64,000 bases of DNA from Megalonaias nervosa (GCA_016617855.1 JAECUM010096242.1:62001-126000); one strand, 5' to 3'; shown: positions 11,646 to 23,467, counted from the first letter of the stretch. Made by a program: numbers and translations. Notes: generated from the sequence alone by a model not told the origin.

Positions 11646-12045
11646 AGTTTAGGAAATATTTGCGAATCAAAAACAATAATAAAAACCTAACAAATCAGTG
11701 ACAATTCAGTCAGAAAAGTGATTACTATTAACTCAGGGCTGTTCCAGTAAAACATACATGGGAACCAGGGAAGGCACTTTTATTGTGGGATACTCACCCA
11801 TAGATGCAATTTAGAATTTTCTTATCATTTTAATATGAACTCAGTGAAATCAAAGCACCCTGGCATACATTTTTTAAAAACTGCCTTCCCTAGGTACCAT
11901 GTATGTTTAAATGGAACAGCCCTCACTTTGCTCTAATGTTGTCTTGAATTAAACATTAGAGGAAAACTTTATTCTCTCACTCTATCCTCCCACTAGCTCA
12001 CTCTCTCTTTCTCTCTGGACCATTTTTTCCTAAGCTGACTTATGT

Positions 12046-12210
12046 TTTAGTGAAACATTTTTTTCTACTGAAACAAAATGTCTCAAGGCTGGCATATTTT
12101 CTACAGAAACAAACTGTCTCAAGGCTGGCATATTTTCTACAGAAACAAAATGTCTCAAGGCTGGCATATTTTCTACAGAAATAAAATGTCTGAAGGCTGT
12201 CATATTTTCT
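12046..12210. repeat. 36-bp minisatellite next to PINCH exon f
   Basis: Unit: ctcaaggctggcatattttc then tacagaaacaaaatgt; starts 12082, 12118, 12154 and a variant at 12190, with a partial unit before. It stops about 20 bp from the 5' splice site of exon f (12228). The period is a multiple of three and one minus-strand frame stays open through it (12040-12264), but not in the PINCH frame. Confidence 0.93.
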
Positions 12211-12227
12211 CCTTTGTAAGTACCAAC

Positions 12228-12323
12228 CTGCAGGCTCCACAGATAGGTATTCCCATCTTGTCATGACATCGCAGGCAGTATAGTTCTTGGTTTACTTCTC
12301 TGGCATCTGCGTTCAGCTCAACC
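12228..12323 (-). CDS. LIMS1/PINCH-like: PINCH/LIMS gene, exon f (end of LIM3, start of LIM4)
   Basis: A 96-bp exon. The split GG|G glycine is followed by [20 protein letters not shown], then [11 protein letters not shown] and a split arginine. YCLRCHDK closes LIM3 and ICGAC opens LIM4, the domain known to bind Nck2 in vertebrates. Acceptor GTGTTTCAG. The chosen donor is GCAG|GTTGGT, because AG|G then joins the next exon in frame to give arginine; a second GT (GTACTT) lies 4 bp further on but would break the frame. Reading through the donor meets a stop within about ten codons. A 36-bp tandem repeat begins about 20 bp into the intron. Confidence 0.95.
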
Positions 12324-13550
12324 CTGAAACACAACACAGAACTTGAAGTACTAAATGACATGCTTATTGTTGTATGATAATGACTGTGTGGGTTTTGTGT
12401 TCCTCTAAATACCAATTCTAAATTATTGTAACGTACGTATTGTTGAAAGTTCCAAACTGATTGAAATGACTAAAAGCTAACCAGATTATCCAGTTTGCTT
12501 CTCAAGTCTACACTGTAGAATAAAGATTGTGTTGACTGTGCTCAGTGATTTGGGAGTTTTGAAAATGAAACCCACAGTCATGTACAGGTTCCAAACCATA
12601 AATATGCAATGCATACCTGCCATATTCCCAGAGAAAGCTGGGGAGTTTTAGGGACTGAAAAAGTGTGTTTTTTGAGGTCCTATGGGCATATGACCTAAAA
12701 AAGTGACATTGTCCAATTGAACGTAAGCTGTATTTTCAAATAAGCATATACATAAATACTGTAGATTCAATTCTAATAACAGAAGAAAACAAAAAAATCA
12801 TAAAGATTTTCTTTAAAGCAATTAAAATAAATCAAACCAAAATAATCTGCAGGCTTAGCATAAACATAATCAGATATTAAACATTTCATAATATGCAAAT
12901 TTTCAGTCTTTAAAATTCATTGGAACTCTTCTGTAATTAGAAGCATTCTTTGTTACTCTCAACAGCTCAATATATATGTGTTGGGGTGGGTGGGGGTTGT
13001 TTGAAGATAATGCATGTCATGAGTGTTCACTCTTGTTCAGACTTCCTTAAAGATCCTGTTGAATTTTTCTCAACATAGAAAATGATGTTTCTTTATTTAC
13101 TTCACTGTGAGAGAGTGTCAAACATGTTGGGTGGTGCTATGTCAACAGATGTTGTATACTCTTGAATGAATAATGCAGATATGGTGTTTGCAGTGTGTGC
13201 ACACAAACAAAAAATTCTCCCCCTTGCTGCTGAGCATCACAAAGTCAAACTCCATCCAGTTCTGAAATTTAGTTTTGCTGGGCTTTAATTATTTTGCAGA
13301 TGGCTCATCCTTTCCTAAATCATAGCTGCATTATGACATTAAAAAATTAACCACACTATATATGATTCTGACTAGTACCAAAATAACTGTTTTGCATTTT
13401 AAAAATATATTGTCAATGAGTAGAATCCAACTTCAAAGAAACTTTGCCACTGATCACGAACTTGCCAGTAATCCATAATAATGATGGCTTAAACATTCTC
13501 ATTCAGGGCAATGATGTTCTTCAGCATGCATCTCTATGATCGTACCTAAC
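12324..13550. other. PINCH intron, no further feature seen
   Basis: Plain AT-rich intron between exon f and DIRS copy 1; a short G-rich word (ggggtgggtgggggttg, 12983-12999) is the only unusual point. Confidence 0.5.
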
Positions 13551-13959
13551 TTCAAACAAATTATGATTGGGTAAGCATTTATGGAGAAACATAATTGACT
13601 TAAAAATTTGCATTCTCCTTTAATACATTCCCCAATCACATTACGTCAGGAAAATAAGTAATAGAAGGAGGGGATGTTGAGCATCCAATCTCTACCTTGG
13701 GTATCCTGGAAAATAGCTGGATTCCCCATGTTAATGATAACCTGTTCTAATTACATAAGCAACACAGCCTGGGGTCCCTTGACCTGTGACTCTTATCTAC
13801 GGTTAAGAAGATGATGTGAAATCTTCTTACCTACAAAATTTCACTGGCAAATCAGCTAAGCGAACAAGCTGTGTTGATTTAGTTGGGTCTGGTGGCTTTC
13901 TGTGCATTCTGTGCTGCTGCCACCTGCCCAACCAGATTCAAGGTTTGTCTCTGTGACGC

Positions 13960-15120
13960 TTAATCGCTAAGATAGAAAGCTGACGTTCTCTGCACGCCAG
14001 CCAACAGCTTCCACTATATCTACGATTGAAACGTTATGTTTAAGCATGAGGCTGGCAGAGATGGCTTGAATCTCATGAGTTGTAATCTTCATGAGGTGGC
14101 TCTTGTCCTGTGAGACATCAGAGTAAGCTGAGCGTATAACCCACTTCACCATAATGCAAGGGCTTCAGGGGTGATATCCTGTTTCCCATCTTTCACCTAA
14201 TGGAAGAGGTGATTGCGCCTGCCACAACTCATCTCTGTGCATTTCAAATTGTGCTTGAGAGCTGAACCGGAAATTGCATGGCTGTTGCTCTTGACCTGCT
14301 TATGAAGAGAGGAAGCGAATGCCTACTATTTGGGTAAAGACATTTGGGAACCTGTCTTTGGCTACAAAGCCTGGTTGTGTCAAGAGGACTGCCAAACCAT
14401 CCGATCTGAACAGACGATAGTTCAGGTCAACAGAAAGGGCATGTAGCTCACTTACCCTTCATGCAGAGGCTAAAGCTATGTCCTGTATGACAGAAACTTC
14501 TGCAAAGTGTGGGCTAGAGGCTCGAATTTCCTTGAACTGAGCCATGTTAAAACCCAGGGCAGGTTCCATTATGGAAACAAGGTGAGGGATTTTGGTCGAT
14601 TGAGATCAAAATTAGCTAAATGATTGGAAAGGTCTTTATCAGGCCCAATGTCATATCTGCCATGATGCCAGAATGTGTCCCATATCAAAGAGTGGTAGCC
14701 TTTGATTGTGATAGGGGCCAGCTGTTTCTTCTCAGAGTGCAAGAGAAAAATGGTTGGCCCAGTCGAGGGATGAAGGCACCCAAAGGGACGATATTATTGG
14801 TCTGGCACCAGTCCCTGAAAATGTGTCCCTTTCCCTTGTAAGCCTTCAGAGAGGAGGGCCTTCTTGCTCTTGAGATTCTCTCCACAAATGAAGGTTTCAA
14901 TTGTTTGTCTCGCAAGGCTGTCTAGATAAGAAGTATGCAGAAGAAGACGGTCTGGGCAGAGATGGAACACCCATGACTGTGGTTGCTTGAGGAAAGTCAG
15001 GTTGGCCAGGATCTTCCTGGGCAGATCTATTGCTAGATTGAATAGATCAATGACCCAGGGCTTGTCGCATCTGAGAGGGGTCATCAGAATCATCTTGCAA
15101 TTTTGAACCCATAAATTCTG
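13960..15120 (-). pseudogene. DIRS copy 1, tyrosine recombinase
   Basis: Minus-strand frames give TIKGYHSLIWDTFWHH (about 14690), LANFDLNRPKSLTLFPWNLPWV-like text (about 14560-14610), FEPLAHTLQKFLSYRT (about 14500), and KITTHEIQAISASLMLKHNV (14020-14090), matching the core-binding and catalytic regions of DIRS recombinases. The active-site H-x2-R is changed to HEIQ (14066-14077). The catalytic tyrosine is still visible as FYLSD (Tyr codon 13972-13974), but in a frame shifted by one base from the preceding part. Non-functional. Confidence 0.78.
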
Positions 15121-15179
15121 GATTATTTCTGGTATCAGAACTGTGAGAGGGTAGGTATGGCCCAAACTCCTCCCACTTG

Positions 15180-15866
15180 GTTGACAACATGCACCGCCCA
15201 AGCTTCTGGGTCTGGAATGGGAGAGACAAAGGTGGGTAACTTGTGATTCCACCTTGTCGCAGAAAGGTCGATCATCAGATGTCCCCTAAGTGTGCAGATC
15301 TGAGTGAAGACCGATTAACTGAGAGACAATTCCATGTGAAGGATAGAGCGTCAGCCAAGACATTGAATCTCCTGGGAATGTGTCTGATTTGTACACTGAT
15401 ATGGAGACTGTTGCACCAATGTAGAAACTGCCAAATCAAAACACACAGGTTGGGTGATTTGGTGCCCCCATTTGAAGAGATAGGACACCACGATCGAGTT
15501 GTCAGATATTACTAGAACCATTTTCCCAAAGAGTCAATCTTCCCAGAAGTGAAAGGCTTTGATGACAGCCTTCATTTTGAGGATGTTGATGTGCAGAGGC
15601 TGTTGCCCTGGTTCCTGTGTGCTGCTGACAGTAGTGAAGTCCAGTAACAAGTGACACCCCAACAGTACACACTGGCTTTGGTGAATACTGTAATTTCCGC
15701 TTGGGACTTGTCCAATGGGATTCCCATGGCCAGCCAACTTGGGTTGCTCCACTGACACAGGAATGATCGAATCTCATGTGTGATAATGATTGCTTGAGGG
15801 GACTTGAAATGCCTGTATGGGGCATATAAAAAGATGGCTGAGCAGGATCAGGTCCACCATCTCATT
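15180..15866 (-). pseudogene. DIRS copy 1, RNase H region
   Basis: Reads GATQVGWPWESHWTSPK (about 15740), a degraded counterpart of the RNase H fold seen better in copies 2 and 3, then WQFLHWC (about 15430) and HIPRRFNVLADALS (about 15360), the usual end of retroelement RNase H. Stops and frame shifts are present throughout. The start of the domain is cut off from the reverse transcriptase by the inserted element at 15868-17159. Confidence 0.7.
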
Positions 15867-15867
15867 G

Positions 15868-17159
15868 AATCAGACATGATTTTGGTCTTCCATAAAAAAA
15901 AGCTGAACAAATTTTAAGGGGGGTTTGGGGGTCCTCCCCCAACGGGGTCTCAAGGGGCATTGGCCCTGATCTGGGGGTCCAGGGGGTCGAAGGCTCCCGG
16001 CCAAAAACACATTTTACAATCATAAAAAACTGATCCTGGTGCAACTTATGATTTTAATATAAAAAGATATAATCATCTGAAAAACTAATAAACTTACCAA
16101 AAATGTTCAACTTGACTTGAATAATTTCACAGTATTTATTGTCACATGAATTTGTTCTCCAATACTATTGATGCTGAAATTATTTCATGTGCATGTAGGT
16201 GTTCACATCGTAATTAAGTCACATTAATTTGTCAATTTTTGCAGCAAATATATTATACTTCTCTCTTTCATAACAAATCTGTAAAATAAACCAAGTACAT
16301 CAACTATATACAAATAATCCCATACATTCACTTGTCTTTTTCTCCACTGGACAGAACCTGTTAATGTGTCAGTTGAGATCTTTTTGAGGCTTTGGCAAAG
16401 ATTTCTTTAGCCTTCCTTTTTGTCACCACTGACTTTTGTGGCTCAATGTGCAATCGTTTCTTTTCCTTCTCAACTAGAGCCTTTTCCTTTCAAGCTAGTA
16501 CTTGCATTGGTGACATGCAGTATGCATATTCTGGCAGAGGGCTGCATCTGTTCTCTCATGTAAGAAATCTTTCTTCTTATAGTAATTAACTGCACTTTTT
16601 CCAGATGCCTTCTGAGCTTCAATTTTTCCATGTGCAGCTTCTTTTGTAGGTGCTGTTCCAAAGTCTTCCAACCGCGATTACCGTAATTTAGATTTTTCTT
16701 GCCAAGGTCACAAAATGTCAGTCCTCTAACGTTCAGTTTTCTTATAAACTGACCAACTAAATTTCCGTCAACTTTTCGCTCCAGCCATTCCCATTTCCAC
16801 ACGTTTTTTTTAAACCTTTATCTAAACTTTCATGTCATGGTCTCTCTCAACAACTCGGGACGCCATGTTTTGCAAGCATGCTTCTTCTTTCCATTGCCAT
16901 CAGTTTCCATTACACGAAGATTCATTGGATGAATTTAAACTTTTGACCAATCAGAATACTCTTTACGAGACTCATGTGCTAACTGATATAAGGAACGAAT
17001 ACTTTACAAGGGTCATTGCAGAATGGGACCAGACAGACCGATTTAAAAAAAAACCGGATCGGAGATGATATAAAAAATGGACTATATCAAGAAAAATTTG
17101 ATTCAAGTCAGGAGAAAAGAGGAATTCCACTTTAAAATGGAGAAAAATCATGTCTGATT
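15868..17159. mobile_element. DNA element with 16-bp terminal inverted repeats, nested in DIRS copy 1
   Basis: Starts with aatcagacatgatttt (15868-15883) and ends with its exact reverse complement (17144-17159). Comparison with DIRS copy 2 (cattga / caacctgag) shows the host element resumes immediately outside, so the boundaries are well set. The target duplication is unclear: ttaa at the right end, tgaa at the left. Inside is a GC-rich stretch (15915-16005) and a minus-strand reading frame (16470-16802) with GNLVGQFIRKLNVRGLTFCD, then NYGNRGWKTLEQHL, resembling the small zinc-finger-like start of some hAT-type element proteins. No transposase catalytic region was recognised, so this is a non-autonomous or gutted element of unknown superfamily. 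Confidence 0.72.
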
Positions 17160-18060
17160 AAATAAACTGAGGAGTTGCAAGAACTCTCACTGAGATCCAA
17201 GGCCTTTTGGAAACGGACTTGACAAGTTTGACAATTCTGGTTATGAGAACACGAGGAAGTTGTACCAGATTCTGGTTGGTTATGAATTCTATACCTAGAC
17301 TGACAAAGTTCTGGGATGGACTGAGGTCTGACTTTACCCCAGTAAACTAAAAAGCCTAGATAATCTAAAAGAGAAAGGAGATTGTTCCTGCCTTGGAGGA
17401 TAGAAATTACCATGTGTTTCTGAAGGATGCTGGTCAGGTACACTGCCATCATTGTTGATGACATCGACCGGAAAAGGGAGACGACACAATCCATAACTGG
17501 GGTAAAAGCCCAGGGGCTGATTTTAAGGTCAATGGGAAGAATGGTGAATTGATAAATGGTGACATGGTAAGTGAAATGGAGAAACTTGTGGGATATGGGG
17601 TGGATAGGGATGTGAAAGAATGCATCGCTCAGGTCGAGACTAATGACATACTTGCTCTTCCTGATGGAGAGGCGGACTGACCTCGCTGTCTCCATCCTTG
17701 AACTTTGGAGGTGCATTGAATTGATTGAGGTGACTCAAGTCGATGATGGGCCTCAACTTACCATTTGCTTTCCGAATTAGAAACAGCCATGAAAAATAAC
17801 CCCGGAGATTGTGGCTTTTGCACAATCTCCACCACCTGTTTTGAGATGAGTGATGTATCTTCTGTTGAAGGAAGGCACCCTTCTCCCAATTTGCTGGGAC
17901 TTCCGTGAAGAGGGGAAAGGAGGAGAGGGGAGGGGATTCGATGAATGAAACCTGATGCCCCTCGGAAATGACCTGGATCCCCCACCCATTTTGAGGAAAG
18001 AGGGAGATACAGTTAGTCTGAAAATGCAGGAGTTGGTTGCCCATGGGTAGGCTGCCTGCA
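17160..18060 (-). pseudogene. DIRS copy 1, reverse transcriptase
   Basis: Order of motifs: GNQLLHF (the VGGRL-type start, about 18040), LFLIRKANGKLRPIIDLSHL (17740-17810), then ISLDLSDAFFHIPIHPISHK with FLHFTYH (17570-17645) and LPIDLKISPWAFTPVM (17500-17540). These are reverse-transcriptase motifs of the DIRS type. At the catalytic position one reads YLTS (17429-17440) where active enzymes have YLDD, so both aspartates are missing. Frameshifts split the domain over at least two frames. The end near the RNase H region abuts the inserted DNA element. Confidence 0.8.
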
Positions 18061-18099
18061 TGCGGTGGGGAGGGTAAGTCAATGCTTATGGTTTGGAGG

Positions 18100-19620
18100 C
18101 CTGAAGGTGGATAAAGTTAGTTTCTTCTCACCTCAGTATGATCTCCTCCTATGCTGGTTAAGCTGTGGTCTACTGACACTGGAATGGTATTGGTATTGGC
18201 GTATATCTGACTGAGGAAATCCCCTGTCTTGGGGCAGCTAAGCATCCCTATGCACTGGTGGGTTCTGAAAGGGTCCAAATTCTTGTGCGGGGTGGGGGTG
18301 GGGGCCCAAGTGCTGGAGAGGGGGTTCCTGAGCTGCTTGCCTCTCCAAACTTCTTCTATTTGTCCTCCAAAAAGCAACACTGACCTAGATGGGGTTGTCC
18401 GTAAAGGAAGAGTATGGTGACATTGACCACATACTTGCATCCCATTGGATTAGGTCTAAATTGGCAGAAGCCGTCAAGGCACAGGCCACAGTATGGTGAG
18501 CTGCTCGCTTAAGGAGCATGGCTATTATTCAACAAGCCAGAAAACTGCGAATGAGGCCAAATCTAACATACAGCATGTCGCAGCAATGTGCCGAAGCAGC
18601 TTAGTCATGGCATGGAACATGTTCTTGTCCACACTGTAGTATAATGGAGTTGACAAGTGGATGGCTGCCAAATTCTTGTCGAGAGCCAGAAGGTCTGTAC
18701 TGAAGGCAGTGAAGTGCATCTGATACCAGAGAGAAGAAGTCACTGGAACCTGGTTTTCCAATAACACCTTAAAGGTACCTGGGGCACCAATCCAACTGGA
18801 AAGCCAGGATTTAATCTTTGCCCATTGGGGAAGGAGCCAGAAAGAAGGCATCTCTTCTTCCTTTCCAAAATAACCTATGCCCTGACTCTGTAATCCTGGG
18901 TAGCGGTAGAGAGTGGAGGGCATTCCAAAATGGCCAAAACCCAACAGATTCCTTGATGGCGGCTCCACAGTCAGATCTGAAAAAGATGGGATTTCTGGTG
19001 TCTCACAGCACTCACTGTGTGTTAGGTCCTCGTCCAGGTCAGCTTGTAGCTCTGCATAAGTCACGCCAGGTGGCATCTAAGACTCTGGCTGGCCATATAT
19101 GGCAATGTCAATAGGTCTCCCTTGAAAGTAGGCAGTGAGTAACTGAAAGTCTCATGGAGTGTTGTCGATCTGGGTACTGGCTGTATATAAGATCTGGCTA
19201 AACAGATTTCTCACTGAAATCTCTGGCATAATAGTTATACGATGCCAATGGCACAGCTAGATCAGCAGATCAATCACTTAGATCCCCATATGAACCATCT
19301 GCCTGGACTATTTCAAAGAAAAGGTCCCCATGCTGGGAAGGCTGGACTGCTGGTGTTGGCTGGATGGCTAGTGCTGGCAATAACAAATGGAAAAAATGTA
19401 TTTCTCTTTTCTCTTTGTCCATGTTCATTGTAGTCCAGAATCTGAGCCACTAAAATCATTGATTTGGAGGGCCGAAGATGATCATTCCAGTTTGCAAGAT
19501 CCACAAGAACTTTATCATCATCGCTGTCATCATCATCTCCTTCTGATGATTCAGTCTCTAAAACTTTGATGTCCAAGTCTAAATCTCACAAAACATCCAA
19601 ACGCCAAACATTATCATTCT
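18100..19620 (-). pseudogene. DIRS copy 1, gag-like region
   Basis: Broken frames upstream of the reverse transcriptase. An acidic start (DDDDSDDDKVLVDLANW, near 19520) is followed by a long helix-rich part (LALDKNLAAIHLSTPLYYSV, near 18650) and then by LLFGGQIEEVWRGKQ with a proline-rich tail (near 18350). The same order, including LLFRGKIEEVLRQAAQ in copy 2, shows this is a shared coding region and not chance. Identification as gag is by position in the element. Several stops and frame changes rule out function. Confidence 0.6.
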
Positions 19621-19968
19621 TCTGCTCCTCATTGTTTGAGATCTAACCTGAGAAACTCTTCGTTTTTGCTCTCACAATCAGGGAAAACAAATGTGTTTTA
19701 GGTCAGCTGACTGCCCCTGGACAATGCAGACTTGTTGATATTTAATTATGCATCTCTTTATTACCTATCCACAAATCTTTGCAACACTTCATACCCATGT
19801 AAATACATCTTGATCCTTTATGTGATTTATTATCATTATTATTATTATTGCAACAACATTTTCACAACACATTACCTTTACTAACTTCATCATGCCTAAC
19901 TTTAATATTTCTCCTTCCAGTAATTAGGAGAGGCATCAAAACCAATGAAAATAATCTGACATACATAC

Positions 19969-20046
19969 CCACATGTTGTGCAGTTGAAGTGGTAGGGATG
20001 ATAGGCCTCTCCTTTGTATTTGATGTGACCCTCTTCAATGACTGCA
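19969..20046 (-). CDS. LIMS1/PINCH-like: PINCH/LIMS gene, exon e (LIM3 middle)
   Basis: A 78-bp exon. The split histidine CA|T is followed by AVIEEGHIKYKGEAYHPYHF and then NCTTC plus a split glycine. YHPYHFNCTTC supplies the H-x2-H-x2-C-type ligands in the centre of LIM3. Acceptor TTGCTTTTCAG, donor TGTGG|GTATGT, phase 2 on both sides. IEEGHIKYKGE replaces the IDEQPLIFKND type of linker seen in vertebrates, so this is a moderately diverged exon in the right place. DIRS copy 1 starts about 0.3 kb downstream in the next intron. Confidence 0.95.
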
Positions 20047-22520
20047 CTGAAAAGCAAACAGCATGTATACTGCTTTAGAGGAATGAAAAACGAAGGCTGG
20101 CCTAACAAATAGGAGACAGTTATCTGAAAACTTACTTCGGTCCAATACAAAAAGTATTTAATGACTCATTTAAAAAATTACAATGTTGATGTATCTGTTC
20201 TACTCTTAAGTTTGTAATTATTCTCATGCCTACAAATAAAATGTCTTGCAGGTTATTATCAAGCTAAAAATGTTTTACACTTCAAAATACTGCCAATTAT
20301 CACTTTCAGTTTACTTCATCTGCACATAAAGTTATCACCTAGAACTGTCAAGACAGTAATTTTCTACGGGAAACATTCACAGCTATAAGTCAGAAGTAGG
20401 GTAATACCTCATGACACAAAAAGTGGCATGTGGGAATAATGAATTAATTGATTTTTCAGATATTTCTTATAAACTGTCATGTATTTTTGTCATTTTTTTG
20501 AGCAATGTTATTGTATACATGATCAAATAACCCACCAGCTGCTGAAAAATGGTGTTAAACCCACAAAAACAAGAATCAAACCTACCTTGCTTTCTGCAAA
20601 GGTTCACATATCTGTGTGCTGTTCAGACTGGTCTGTTTTAGACCTATGAGCAAAAAAGTCTAAAATCTGGACACAAACTCCAGTTCCAAAACCAGAAATG
20701 TTTGGTTTAAAATAAATCAGGTCTCATGTTATATTTTCTCAGCTGTACTTTTAACACGAGTAGAAGTCTGTATTATTTGGTATCATTGTAGAATTATATT
20801 TTTCTTGTTTTCTGTAATACCACCCAAAGCAGTGTATCATAAATAATGTTGACTATACAATGCTATGAAGGGGAGCAACTACCTCATTTTGCATGATTGT
20901 GGCATGTAGGATATATGACCCAAGTGACCTAAAACTGGCTAATTATTTTGAAATATCTTCTAGTACTAACCAAACAACTCTTCTCATATTGTCTACTGAT
21001 AATTTAACTGATACAATGTATTACTCAAGCTCAAGTAGAGATGAATTGTTTGATCAAATGAAAACCCATCTTTTCATAGATTCTGACAAGGTTGCACAAT
21101 TGCTGGTACCTTATACTGGTAAGGAAGTCAAGATGAATTGTTTGATGAAATGAAAACCCATCTTTTCATAGATTCTGACAAGGCTGCACAATTACTGTAC
21201 CTTACACTGGTAAGGATGGAAAAGTTAGTACATGGCCAAATTTTACCAGCAGAAATGCTAATCAACCAATCTCATCAAACATGGTTTATCTACTACTATA
21301 AAGTTACTGGAAAAAGTCATGCCGTAAACCATACTTTAGAAAAATAAAATAAAGTGAATGAGTTTCCAACCTTCACAGGAGCTGCATCGATCATCAACAA
21401 TGACTTATATCAACACCATGGCAACAGTGTAACCTTATTCCAACACAGTCACTATCAGTCACCAAAATAAGCCACACACAATACCAAGTGTGGTTAGGAT
21501 TTCTCATATAAAGTAAATAGTAACAGGTGCTTACGGGCACATCATAATCAGTTCAGTTTTAGTGGATTGGTGCAAGTGAAAGTCTTTAACAATAGAAAGT
21601 CTTATAAAGCACACAACTTATGGTACTATAAAAATAAAAAGTAGAAAAATCTAAAACAATTTGGGCCCTCAGTAAATGAACATGTGGTTATTAATTTGTT
21701 TTGAACAAGAAGAAATAAAAACACAAATGGTAAACAAATTTTTTTAAAAATGTTACCGATCATTCAACACAAAAGGACAGAAGTAGAAAGATCGGTAGTT
21801 CAATTTTATTGTTTCATGCACCTGCAATTAGTCATGTGCAGCCAGAAGGAGAGTCAGCTTCAGCCATTATTTTTAACTGCCTCAAGGCATCAGTGAGACA
21901 AGCCACTTTCTCCTTCTGATGATGTGTTGTTAATGTCAAATACTAACTGGATGCATGTGACTAATTGCAGGTGAATGAAAACAATAAAAATTAATGTACC
22001 GTTTTTCTGCTATTTTATATTCTCATGTTCTAATAATGTTCTTATTCATATGAGAAGAGAGTTCCAAAGAGAGTATCAAGAAGTACTCAGAAAAGTTTCA
22101 AAATCCCCAGTTACATCAATGGACAATCATCTTAATTTAAAAATGTCTTCTCATACAATCAACTATGAACACTATTGTGTCATACTGATTCAAAGTACAT
22201 TTCCAGCATAAAATACTCCTATTTCACATCACATGGCTATTAGAAGGTTCACTCAAAAGTTCTGCAAAACCCCTCCACTGGAACATCACGGTGTGTTTAG
22301 GTCATCTGCCATGCTTCAATGTTTTCATTCTTAAAAACAGATAAGTTACATTTCATCATTTTCAAGCTGTTGCAGAATCAATAGGAAGATTTTTTTGTTT
22401 TTGATCAAAAAATGTGAGAAAACTGTGTACTGATATACGATACGGAAAAGGTACATCCGAGTCAATAGTCCCAACTTGAAACTAACTATGCCTTATTCTT
22501 TCACATGCAAAAATACTTAC
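20047..22520. other. PINCH intron d-e
   Basis: 2.5 kb. Apart from the 92-bp duplication at 21039-21222 nothing was recognised. The open frame before the duplication (20893-21153) continues into it and has no family match. Confidence 0.5.
21039..21222. repeat. 92-bp tandem duplication
   Basis: agatgaattgtttgat starts at 21039 and again at 21131; the two 92-bp units differ at about six places including a 1-base gap. Both contain a readable MKTHLFIDSDK stretch, but the frames around them break. Confidence 0.88.
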
Positions 22521-22592
22521 TGACACTTATGGCAGACATATTTTCCAAGACCTTTTGCTTTCTCTATGGCATTGCATTCCCGACACAGGGCT
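22521..22592 (-). CDS. LIMS1/PINCH-like: PINCH/LIMS gene, exon d (end of LIM2, start of LIM3)
   Basis: A 72-bp exon. The split AG|A arginine is followed by ALCRECNAIEKAKGLGKYVC and then HKC. LCREC gives the last C-x2-C of LIM2; the AKGLGKY linker is typical of PINCH; VCHKC opens LIM3. Acceptor TCTTTCAG, donor TGTCA|GTAAGT, phase 2 on both sides. Vertebrate homologues have CHNREKARGLGKYIC at this point, so the linker is well conserved. It lies 2.5 kb upstream of the next exon, the shortest intron here. Confidence 0.95.
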
Positions 22593-22902
22593 CTGAAAGA
22601 AGGATTTAGGAAATGAAATCTACACATTAAAATTCTATTGATTTCAACAGCTACATATCATTACAGAGTACAACTTTAGAAAATAAATACTGTACATTTT
22701 TGTTGGACCCCACATTTCCGTATTTTGGTCATCTGAAGATGCCAAATGATTGTGTAGCAAACATTTATACTTTGTACCCTGGTTGCATTTTTTACAAATT
22801 TAAACTAACCATTATTTAAAAGCAAATTTTATAATAAATTATGTTTCTTTGAAAATATTTACCTAATCACAGTAACATTAGGAACATAAGCTCTCTCAAG
22901 CT

Positions 22903-22948
22903 CTCTCTCTCTCTCTCTCTACATGTATGTATGTATGTATATATATAA
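22903..22948. repeat. (CT)n and (GTAT)n microsatellite
   Basis: A ctctct run (22903-22920) followed by atgtatgtatgtatgtatat. Confidence 0.95.
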
Positions 22949-23467
22949 AACATTACATTACCTCCCCTTATCATAATTGGTGTCACCAGTTTGTAATCTG
23001 AGTGAACTACCAAAAATAATGCTCACATAGCCTGGTGGTTGAGAAGGTCTTCAAGTAATGTGATTGGGTAAGTATTCTTGGAGAAAAATGATTTACTATA
23101 AAATTTACTTTCTAGTTTGAATACATTCCTTGATCCAATTAACATTAGGACAATAGGTAATAGGTGGAGGGAATGTTGAACATCCTGCCAATACCTCAAG
23201 TATCTTTCTATGAAAAAAAGGCTGGATTCCATATATTGATTTTGGTACCGAATACCATGGCAGGTAAGCAAAGGCCCATAACCCCTCCCAAATAATTGAC
23301 AGTACTTCTTTAGTCCAAGCTTCAGTGTCTGGGACAAGTGGGACAAAAGTGGGCAGCTTGTGGTTCCACCTTGTAACATATAAGCTTACCACCAGATGCC
23401 CCCAAATTGCACAAATCCAACAAAAAACCAACAGGTGAATGTTCCATTCTGTATCAATAACCTAACC

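Larger units (their letters stand above)
13555..19700 (-). mobile_element. DIRS-like tyrosine-recombinase retrotransposon, copy 1 (decayed, interrupted)
   Basis: About 6 kb in the intron between PINCH exons e and f, same strand as the gene. Reading along the minus strand come a gag-like region, reverse transcriptase, RNase H and tyrosine recombinase, the order of DIRS-type elements; no aspartic protease or DDE integrase is seen. Every domain has frameshifts or stops. A 1.3-kb DNA element sits inside it (15868-17159). The low-coordinate edge is set where similarity to copy 2 begins (an 'atgattgggtaagcatt'-like stretch near 13567); the high-coordinate edge is approximate. Terminal repeats and an internal complementary region, expected for intact DIRS elements, were not resolved. 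Confidence 0.8.

Noticed and set aside
11492..11701. Open frame with HHNLSCHI repeats
   Set aside because: By-product of the 24-bp minisatellite, whose period is a multiple of three.
12040..12264. Open frame with repeated CFCRKYASLET
   Set aside because: Runs through the 36-bp minisatellite and into exon f in a frame different from PINCH; no independent support.
14794..15252. 152-codon open frame as a separate gene
   Set aside because: Lies within DIRS copy 1 between RNase H and recombinase, and is better read as broken element sequence; no family match of its own.
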